Assembly: GCF_023078475.1 (NCBI RefSeq)
Contig: NZ_CP095741.1
Coordinates: 4,741,001-4,805,000 of the forward strand
Length of the DNA: 64,000 bases
Direction of reading: 5' to 3'
Source: Luteibacter aegosomaticola
Lineage (GTDB): Bacteria > Pseudomonadota > Gammaproteobacteria > Xanthomonadales > Rhodanobacteraceae
Shown here: in pieces, positions 56,491-64,000 of the stretch
How the letters are laid out: each line of letters opens with the position of its first letter
Numbering within the stretch: the stretch's first letter is position 1
Translations under genes and position numbers: made by a program
The notes under the pieces: generated by a model
Database searches by the model: none
What the model was told of the DNA's origin: nothing
Seen by the model: only the letters and a program-made list of their open reading frames with translations

Positions 56491-57394
56491 GGACGGCCTC
56501 CTTGACGTTCTTCAGGCCGGGGAAACCCAGTTTCTCGCGCTGCGCCACGTAGGCCTCGGCCACGCTGCGGGCCAGGGTGCGTACGCGCAGGATGTAGCGC
56601 TGGCGCTCGGTCACGCTGATCGCGCGACGGGCATCCAGCAGGTTGAATGCGTGGCTGGCCTTGCAGACCTGCTCGTACGCAGGGAGCGGCAAGCCTGCTT
56701 CGATGAGCTTGGCGGCCTCGCCTTCACACACATCGAACCAGTGGAACAGCTCGGTGACGTTGGCGTGCTCGAAGTTGTAGGCGCTCTGTTCCACCTCGTT
56801 CTGGTGGAACACATCGCCGTAGGTAACCACGCCGTGCGGCGCGTGGGTCCAGACGATGTCGTAAATGCTGTCGACATTCTGCAGGTACATCACCAGGCGC
56901 TCGAGGCCGTAGGTGATCTCACCGGTGACGGGACGGCACTCCAGGCCGCCAGCCTGCTGGAAATAGGTGAACTGGGTGACTTCCATGCCGTTCAGCCACA
57001 CTTCCCAGCCGAGGCCCCAGGCGCCGAGCGTCGGCGATTCCCAGTTGTCCTCGACAAAGCGCAGGTCATGCACGAGCGGATCGATACCCAGCGCCTTCAG
57101 CGAGCCGATATACAGCTCCAGGATGTTGTCCGGGTTCGGCTTCAGCACCACCTGATACTGGTAGTAGTGCTGCAGGCGATTCGGGTTTTCGCCGTAGCGG
57201 CCGTCGGTGGGGCGGCGGCAGGGCTGCACATAAGCGGCAGCCCAGGGCTCAGGCCCGAGCGAGCGGAGGAAAGTAGCCGGGTGGAATGTACCTGCGCCGA
57301 CTTCGATATCGAGCGGCTGCACCAGCACGCAGCCCTGCTCCGCCCAATAGCGGTTCAAGGTCTGGATCACGTCTTGGAAGGTAGGCGCGGACAT
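56480..57394 (-). CDS. glyQ: Glycyl-tRNA synthetase alpha subunit
   Basis: GlyQ is the catalytic subunit. The 304-residue protein shows [19 protein letters not shown], the class II core [19 protein letters not shown] and the conserved [10 protein letters not shown]. It leads glyS in an operon. TATACT on the minus strand (57428-57423) could be its -10 box, but no matching -35 was seen. Confidence 0.96.
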   Translation of the reverse strand: MSAPTFQDVIQTLNRYWAEQGCVLVQPLDIEVGAGTFHPATFLRSLGPEPWAAAYVQPCRRPTDGRYGENPNRLQHYYQYQVVLKPNPDNILELYIGSLKALGIDPLVHDLRFVEDNWESPTLGAWGLGWEVWLNGMEVTQFTYFQQAGGLECRPVTGEITYGLERLVMYLQNVDSIYDIVWTHAPHGVVTYGDVFHQNEVEQSAYNFEHANVTELFHWFDVCEGEAAKLIEAGLPLPAYEQVCKASHAFNLLDARRAISVTERQRYILRVRTLARSVAEAYVAQREKLGFPGLKNVKEAVHGR

Positions 57395-57459
57395 GGTTCC
57401 CGGGTCCTGGAGAAAGCGGGCTAGTATAACGGCGTAGCCTATTTACAGGGTTGGAGCAC

Positions 57460-59274
57460 ATGGCAGTCAATCCACAACATGCGACGCTGCTGGGCCGCCG
57501 GGGCCGGCTGGAGCTGGAAGAAGTACTGGCTTCGCTGGTGGTGGACGGGTACCTCACGGGCGAGGACGCCAAGCGTGTCCGCGGGGGCTCGCGCAGCGGC
57601 AAAAGCGCTATCGAGCTGCATCCGCTGGTACTCATTGCCAACAGCAAGCTCGAGAACCGGCGCGACCCGGGCCGGCCGCTGAGTGCCGAGCTTCTCGTGG
57701 AATGGCTGGCCGGCAAGGCCAACCTGCCCTACCTCAAGATCGATCCGATGAAGGTGAACGTGGCCCAGGTGACCCAGGTGGTCAGCAACGCCTACGCGCA
57801 ACGCCATCGGATCCTGCCCGTGGCGGTAGCGCCGGGCGAGGTCACATTCGCCACCGCCGAACCTTTCGATGCAGGCTGGGCGCAGGACCTGGGCCACATG
57901 CTGCGGCGAGAGATCCGCCGCGTGGTCTCCAACCCGGTCGACATCAACCGCTACCTGCTCGAGTTCTATGGCGTGCAGCGCTCCATCCAGCTGGCGCAGG
58001 ATGCCAAGGGCCAGGATGCGTCGTCGGCCAAGATCATCAACTTCGAGCAGCTGCTCGAACTCGGCAAGGGCGGCGAGCTAGGCGCGGATGATCGCCACGT
58101 CGTCCATATCGTGGATTGGCTGCTGCAGTACGCCTTTGAACAGCGCGCTTCGGATATCCATCTGGAGCCGCGCCGCGACGCTGGGCAGATGCGCTTCCGT
58201 ATCGATGGCGTGATGCAGAAGGTGTTCGAACTGCCGCCGCCGGTGATGACCGCGGTCACCTCGCGTATCAAGATCCTCGCCCGCATGGATGTGGCCGAGA
58301 AGCGCCGCCCGCAGGATGGCCGCATCAAGACCCGATCGGCCGGCGGCCGCGAGGTGGAACTGCGTATTTCCACCATGCCCACCGCGTTCGGCGAGAAAGT
58401 GGTGATGCGTATCTTCGACCCCGATCTGGTGATGAAGGATTTCAGCCAGCTGGGTTTCGCGCCCGACGAGGACACGATCTGGCGTGCGATGGTGGAGCGG
58501 CCGCACGGCATCGTGCTGGTCACCGGCCCTACCGGTTCCGGCAAGACGACGACGCTGTATTCCACGCTCAAGCATCTCGCGCGGCCCGAGCTCAACGTCT
58601 GCACCGTGGAAGACCCGATCGAAATGGTCTCGCCGGAGCTCAACCAGATGCAGGTGCAGCCGGCGATCGATCTCGATTTCGCCGCGGGCGTGCGCACCCT
58701 GTTGCGCCAGGATCCGGACATCATCATGGTCGGCGAAATCCGCGACCTCGAAACCGCGCAGATGGCGGTGCAGGCCTCGCTGACTGGCCACATGGTGCTT
58801 TCCACCCTGCATACCAACGATTCGCCGAGCGCGGTCACGCGCTTGCTCGATCTGGGTGTGCCGCATTACCTCATCCAGTCCACGCTCGCCGGCGTGGTGG
58901 CGCAGCGCCTCGTCCGTACGCTCTGCCCGCACTGCAAGGCGCCGGCGGAACAGGATCCCGATGAGTGGCGCGTGCTCACGCATGGCTGGGATGTCCCCAT
59001 GCCCGAGCGTGTGTTCACCCAGGTGGGTTGCCTTGAATGCCGCAAAACAGGCTTCCTCGGCCGAACCGGCGTCTACGAAATGATGCCGCTCTCGCCGCGC
59101 CTGCGTGCGCAGATCACCGCGCAGCTTGACCTGGCCCGGTTCAACGAGATGGCGCTGCGCGAAGGCATGAAGCCGCTGCGCATCTCGGCGGCAGCGCAGG
59201 TCGCCGCCGGGCTGACCACCGTACGTGAAGTGTTGAACGTTCTACCGCCCACCGATATTGATGAAACGTCGTAG
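57460..59274 (+). CDS. GspE/PulE/PilB-type secretion ATPase
   Basis: This is a hexameric ATPase that powers type II secretion or type IV pilus assembly. From ATG 57460 (GGAG seven bases upstream) it has 604 residues; a TTG at 57451 is less likely. It has an N-terminal T2SSE_N-type domain (about 60-150), Walker A GPTGSGKT (356-363), an Asp box, Walker B (MVGEIRDLETAQMA), a His box and the tetracysteine zinc site CPHC and CLEC. No other secretion genes adjoin it except the GspA-like gene at 60690, so which system it serves is open. Confidence 0.88.
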   Translation: MAVNPQHATLLGRRGRLELEEVLASLVVDGYLTGEDAKRVRGGSRSGKSAIELHPLVLIANSKLENRRDPGRPLSAELLVEWLAGKANLPYLKIDPMKVNVAQVTQVVSNAYAQRHRILPVAVAPGEVTFATAEPFDAGWAQDLGHMLRREIRRVVSNPVDINRYLLEFYGVQRSIQLAQDAKGQDASSAKIINFEQLLELGKGGELGADDRHVVHIVDWLLQYAFEQRASDIHLEPRRDAGQMRFRIDGVMQKVFELPPPVMTAVTSRIKILARMDVAEKRRPQDGRIKTRSAGGREVELRISTMPTAFGEKVVMRIFDPDLVMKDFSQLGFAPDEDTIWRAMVERPHGIVLVTGPTGSGKTTTLYSTLKHLARPELNVCTVEDPIEMVSPELNQMQVQPAIDLDFAAGVRTLLRQDPDIIMVGEIRDLETAQMAVQASLTGHMVLSTLHTNDSPSAVTRLLDLGVPHYLIQSTLAGVVAQRLVRTLCPHCKAPAEQDPDEWRVLTHGWDVPMPERVFTQVGCLECRKTGFLGRTGVYEMMPLSPRLRAQITAQLDLARFNEMALREGMKPLRISAAAQVAAGLTTVREVLNVLPPTDIDETS

Positions 59275-59277
59275 CCC

Positions 59278-60015
59278 ATGAAGCCTGTCCTTATCGTCCG
59301 CACGGGGCGCGCCCCGGATGTCATCAGCGCCCGCCACGGTGATTTTCCTCGCTGGTTCCAGCTGGGCCTGCGTCTGCGCCTGCCACGACTCCAGATCGTG
59401 GACGTGGAACGTGGTGATGCCCTGCCTGATCCGGATGAGATTTCGGGCGCGATCCTCACCGGTTCAGCGTCGATGGTGACGGAGCGCCTGCCATGGAGTG
59501 AGCGCACCGCGGGCTGGATCCGCGATGCGATGGATAACGATCTGCCCATGCTGGGTGTTTGCTACGGGCACCAGCTGATGTCGCACGCCCTGGGCGGGCG
59601 CGTGGATTACCTGCCGGGTGGCCGCGAGATGGGCACCGTGCCGTTGACCACGCACGAGCCAGCCGCGGCCGATGCGCTTGGCATCGCCTTGCCTTCGACG
59701 TTCCATGCGCACACCACCCACGAGCAGAGCGTGCTCGAACTACCGCGTGGCGCTGTGTCGCTAGCGAGTTCGGCCCGCGATCCGCACCATCTCGTCCGCT
59801 ACGGGAAGCATGCGGTCAGCACGCAGTTCCATCCGGAGTTTTCTGCGGAAGTGATGCGCGCCTATATCCGCCGGAAACACGATGTGCTTGCGAGCGAAGG
59901 CACCCCGCCGGACGGGCTGCTCGCTGCCGTGGTGGCGACGCCGCACGCCACGCGCCTGCTGCAAGGTTTCGTGCGCACACACCTGGGTGTGGCCCGGGAG
60001 CCTTCAGCCGCGTAG
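59278..60015 (+). CDS. Class I glutamine amidotransferase-like protein
   Basis: The 245-residue protein is a stand-alone GATase-1 domain of the GuaA N-domain type. The nucleophile is Cys95 in GVCYGHQ, and the His-Glu pair is in QFHPEF. An alternative partner is not encoded nearby. It starts three bases after the ATPase gene. Its 3' end overlaps the rhomboid gene on the other strand by twelve bases. Acceptor unknown. Confidence 0.87.
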   Translation: MKPVLIVRTGRAPDVISARHGDFPRWFQLGLRLRLPRLQIVDVERGDALPDPDEISGAILTGSASMVTERLPWSERTAGWIRDAMDNDLPMLGVCYGHQLMSHALGGRVDYLPGGREMGTVPLTTHEPAAADALGIALPSTFHAHTTHEQSVLELPRGAVSLASSARDPHHLVRYGKHAVSTQFHPEFSAEVMRAYIRRKHDVLASEGTPPDGLLAAVVATPHATRLLQGFVRTHLGVAREPSAA

Positions 60016-60687
60016 GCGGCGCACGATCGCGCCGCGGGAAAACAGCGCGAACACGATACCGAACAGGAAGCCACCGATGTGGGTCCACCACACGACGGCG
60101 CCGTAGCTGGCGCCGGCGTAGCTAAAGAGCAACTGCACCAGAGCCCAAATACCGATGAGGACGAACGCGGGGACGCGTACGAATTCGAGGTACAGGCCCA
60201 ACGGGACGACCAGGCCCAGGCGGGCGCGCGGAAACAGGGTGACGTAGGCACCGACCACCGCCGAGACCGCGCCGCTGCAACCGATGATGGGCACCCGCGA
60301 GCCCGTCAGCGAAATGGCACCGATGACGTTCGCGACGACACCGCCGAGCAGGAACAGCAGCAGGAACCGCGGTGAACCGAGGCTACGCTCTGCAGGCAGG
60401 CTGAAGATCACCAGGAACAACAGGTTGCTCATCAGGTGAAGCCAGCCGCCGTGGATGAAGATCGCGGTGAACAGGCGCAGCAGCGCCGGATCGCTCACCT
60501 GTTGCGGCAACGGAAGCCCGGTGCCAAACAAGTGCGCCGGCACCGTGCCCCACTGCGACATGATCGCCAGCCGCTGGGTATGCCCTGCCAGCGCCAGGCC
60601 GACGAAGATAACGACGCATACAACCACAATGAGAATCGTGGCCCAGCACAGCCGCGATCGGCGGCGCGTATCGACGTGGACAAACAT
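60004..60687 (-). CDS. Rhomboid family intramembrane serine protease
   Basis: The 227-residue protein has six or so membrane segments. The catalytic Ser138 lies in GCSG (136-139) and His203 in WWTHIGGFLFG; the conserved HGGWLHLMSN (79-88) lies in the early core. These match the active rhomboid pattern. It starts two bases after the GspA-like gene stop, so the two are probably cotranscribed. Confidence 0.92.
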   Translation of the reverse strand: MFVHVDTRRRSRLCWATILIVVVCVVIFVGLALAGHTQRLAIMSQWGTVPAHLFGTGLPLPQQVSDPALLRLFTAIFIHGGWLHLMSNLLFLVIFSLPAERSLGSPRFLLLFLLGGVVANVIGAISLTGSRVPIIGCSGAVSAVVGAYVTLFPRARLGLVVPLGLYLEFVRVPAFVLIGIWALVQLLFSYAGASYGAVVWWTHIGGFLFGIVFALFSRGAIVRRLRG

Positions 60688-60689
60688 GG

Positions 60690-62294
60690 TCAGGGAACGC
60701 CGCGGGCGAGATGCGGGCCATCGGCCTCGAGCGAGGAAAGCGCGAACATGGTTTCCGGGCCGACGACGCCATCGGCTGAGATACCGAAGCGCTGTTGCAC
60801 ATTACGCACACGCGTTTCCACGGTGCTATCGAACGTGCCCGGACCTGCGGTTTTAGCGTCGTTCGGCGACAGGTGCTGCGTAAGCCAGGCCATGCCTTCG
60901 CCGCTGTCGCCGCGTGACAACTTACCGGGCATGCTCGGGTCGATACGGAAGACCGCGTAGAAACGCCCCTTCCAGATACGTTCGAACGCGTCACGGGTCA
61001 ACTCGACGTACTTGCCGCCGAGATAGAGCCGTACCGTGCCATCGCCCGCGCCCACCAGCAGGACTTGCTGCTTCGCGTGCGAGTCGTCCAGCTCGAGCAC
61101 CAACGGACGATCGAAACGGCGCAACTGATCGAGCGTGCCGCGCCCGCTGACGCAGGCGAAACCCGGGAAAATCAGCGCGTCGCAATTCATGGCGTTCGCG
61201 ACCGAGGTTTCCTTCGACGAGACCTGCCAGCGCGCAAGCAGCTCTCCCCAGACCCGGACCGCACCGGTGTCCGGTGGGGGCAGCGCATCCTGCAGTTTGG
61301 CGAGCGCTTGCTCGGGCGTCACTTCGACAAAGCTCTTGGGGCGTGACGGGCTGTGCCCGGTGAACACCCACACCGCGAAACCACCGACGAACACGATGGC
61401 GAGCATCGCGCCGATCGCCAGGATCGGCTTGCGATAGCGCCGGAGCCAGTAGCGGGCATATTGGGGAAGAACTTCCCGTGCGACGAAACCGAGCGCGCGC
61501 TCGCCGATGTTCTGCTCGCCGCGTTCAGCGGCGCGCTCCAGGGCACGATGCGCCAGGGCGTTCAGGCGCCCGGGATTGCCCTTGCCATCATCCCGCAGCG
61601 AGCGCAGGCCGAGGCGGCTGAACGGCATTTGGGCGCTGCCGGCGATGTGGAGGCGATGGCGTACGTAGCGCTCACTTTCCTCGGCGTTGAGCGGATTTAG
61701 CGGCAAACGGCTGCGCACGTGCCGGCCAAGCGCTGGCGCACCGGGACCGGTCAGCGCGAGCCGGTCGCGTAGTTCGGGGAGGCCGGCAAGCACCATATGG
61801 AAGGGCGCCTGGGCTTTCCCGCTAGCCACATAAAGGCGCTCGAGAATGGCCAGGGCCTCTTCATCCAGTTCGTCCGCATCGTCCAGGATCAGCAGGAAAC
61901 GATGGTTCACGTGGTGCGCCAGGCGGCCAAGGCCGGCGGCCAGGCCATCGACCAGATGCGCTTCGGTATTGGCATCGACGCTGAGAGGCAGCGGCAGGCC
62001 GAAGCCGGCGTACATCGAGCGGAGCCATGCGACGGTTTCCAGCGCGTAATCGCCGGCGCCATGCCTGACGACGCGCACCCCATGCTGGGGTGCGTCCGCC
62101 TCGATGAGCATGCAGAGCAATGATTTGCCGATGCCAGCCTCGCCAGTGACCAGCGTGACGCTGTGGTCGCTGGCCCCGAGCTCGTATTCGACGTGCGCAA
62201 GGATCTCCCGCTCGCGCGCAAACAGGCACGCGAAGCGCGGATCCGGTGCGTCGCCAAATGGCGGCTCGCGAAGCCCAAAGGTCTGTAGATACAT
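60690..62294 (-). CDS. GspA/ExeA-like ATPase with peptidoglycan-binding domain
   Basis: From ATG 62294 the protein has 534 residues; the frame upstream to 62429 crosses the rRNA terminator and is not coding. It has an AAA domain (YLQTFGLREPPFGDAPDP near the start, Walker A GEAGIGKS 51-58, Walker B LLILDDADE) and one membrane helix (about 286-308). A periplasmic part ends in a peptidoglycan-binding domain (about 470-530, RNVQQRFGISADGVVGPETM). In Aeromonas, ExeA with ExeB helps place the secretin in the cell wall. Nearness to a GspE-type ATPase fits a secretion role. Confidence 0.9.
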   Translation of the reverse strand: MYLQTFGLREPPFGDAPDPRFACLFAREREILAHVEYELGASDHSVTLVTGEAGIGKSLLCMLIEADAPQHGVRVVRHGAGDYALETVAWLRSMYAGFGLPLPLSVDANTEAHLVDGLAAGLGRLAHHVNHRFLLILDDADELDEEALAILERLYVASGKAQAPFHMVLAGLPELRDRLALTGPGAPALGRHVRSRLPLNPLNAEESERYVRHRLHIAGSAQMPFSRLGLRSLRDDGKGNPGRLNALAHRALERAAERGEQNIGERALGFVAREVLPQYARYWLRRYRKPILAIGAMLAIVFVGGFAVWVFTGHSPSRPKSFVEVTPEQALAKLQDALPPPDTGAVRVWGELLARWQVSSKETSVANAMNCDALIFPGFACVSGRGTLDQLRRFDRPLVLELDDSHAKQQVLLVGAGDGTVRLYLGGKYVELTRDAFERIWKGRFYAVFRIDPSMPGKLSRGDSGEGMAWLTQHLSPNDAKTAGPGTFDSTVETRVRNVQQRFGISADGVVGPETMFALSSLEADGPHLARGVP

Positions 62295-62341
62295 AGGCCT
62301 AGAGTAGCCGATGTGGCTGCGATTTCGGATTTTGGACAAAG

Positions 62342-62375
62342 AAAAAACCCGGTCTCGAATGAGACCGGGTTTTTG
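62342..62375 (-). terminator. rRNA operon terminator
   Basis: A ten-base stem ACCCGGTCTC/GAGACCGGGT with a GAAT loop is bordered by A and T runs. It lies about ten bases beyond the 5S 3' end on the minus strand. Confidence 0.93.
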
Positions 62376-62384
62376 GGATAAAGC

Positions 62385-62499
62385 CCCTGGCGGTGACCTA
62401 CTCTTGCATGGCTTGAGCCACACTACCATCGGCGCATGCGCGTTTCACTTCTGAGTTCGGGATGGGATCAGGTGGTACCACGCCGCTATAGCCGCCAGG
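62385..62499 (-). rRNA. rrf: 5S ribosomal RNA
   Basis: Read on the minus strand, the sequence begins CCTGGCGGCTATAGCGGCGT, contains the universal CCGAACTCAGAAGTGAAACG and ends in the complement of its start, as 5S rRNA does. Ends are estimated within a few bases. It follows the 23S gene after a spacer of about 120 bases. Confidence 0.95.
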
Positions 62500-62619
62500 G
62501 AAGGGGTGGGAGCAGCGCATTGAGCGCCGGCTCCACAGAGGGTGTAAACGAGTGACAAGCGTCCGGGATGAAACGGACCGAGCTTGAAGAGTTAAGACGG
62601 TGAAGCGTCTTGGGGTTAT

Positions 62620-64000
<1,381 letters not shown>

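Overview
The window reads as chromosomal DNA of a high-GC gammaproteobacterium of the Xanthomonadales, most like the Rhodanobacteraceae (Luteibacter/Dyella type). The basis is gene content and order: an attenuator-controlled ilv-leu supercluster, comF divergent from bioB, Oar-like TonB receptors, a mannitol ABC transporter with a long-chain mannitol dehydrogenase, and dispersed short palindromes. Genus is inferred, not proven. No prophage, transposase, CRISPR array or tRNA gene was recognised. The window appears to be core chromosome with some accessory outer-membrane and uptake genes.

Layout. 1-11192: promoter, leader peptide, attenuator, then leuA-ilvE-leuC-leuD-leuB-ilvD-ilvC-ilvG-ilvH, nearly a full branched-chain amino acid pathway, mostly joined by 4-bp stop/start overlaps. 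11189-13359: DoxX-like membrane protein and an atypical SDR (both minus), then an AraC-type regulator. 13611-19274: mannitol/polyol ABC transporter mtlEFGK and dehydrogenase mtlD, probably activated by that regulator. 19354-20610: a 53-residue proline-rich acidic protein and ubiA. 20811-24790: a TonB-dependent receptor coupled to a secreted PHP (CehA/McbA-type) metallohydrolase. 24861-25820: comF and a small membrane protein (minus). 25956-30605: biotin operon bioB-bioF-trhO-bioH-bioC. 30598-33279: tag, a PLP dehydratase and an aldose 1-epimerase-like gene (minus). 33353-36001: pepN. 36002-36572: gene-free stretch with a candidate structured small RNA on the minus strand. 36573-41747: mnmG, an RDD membrane protein and tex. 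41942-43744: a GDSL esterase autotransporter. 43809-46094: a secreted retropepsin-like protein and a YbaY-type lipoprotein (minus). 46429-53061: two paralogous Oar-like TonB receptors in tandem (minus), divergent from an HTH regulator at 53700-54308. 54346-57394: glyQ-glyS (minus). 57460-62294: a GspE/PulE-type ATPase, a class I glutamine amidotransferase, a rhomboid protease and a GspA/ExeA-type ATPase. 62342-64000: the 3' end of an rRNA operon (23S partial, then 5S), transcribed leftwards.

How it works together. The left third makes leucine, isoleucine and valine. Its leader at 366-494 carries a Leu/Ile/Val run, and the end of that leader can pair with the terminator stem, which is the classical ribosome-stalling attenuation design. 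LeuA lacks the usual C-terminal leucine-sensing domain, so attenuation may carry more of the leucine response than usual. Sugar-alcohol uptake, biotin synthesis and several outer-membrane receptors are separate transcription units.

Two families of palindromic intergenic repeats occur. Class A (core GTAGGAGCGCGCTTGCGCGC) is found around the ilv genes, next to doxX and next to comF. Class B (core GTCGCCCACAGGGTGGGCTC) is found before mnmG and after tex. One class A element is translated as the tail of the DoxX protein, and another supplies the comF stop codon. The observations most worth following up are the attenuator with its truncated LeuA, the candidate small RNA at 36118-36360, the TonB receptor/PHP hydrolase pair with Pho-box-like repeats, and the twin Oar-like receptors with an operator-like palindrome at a predicted start site.
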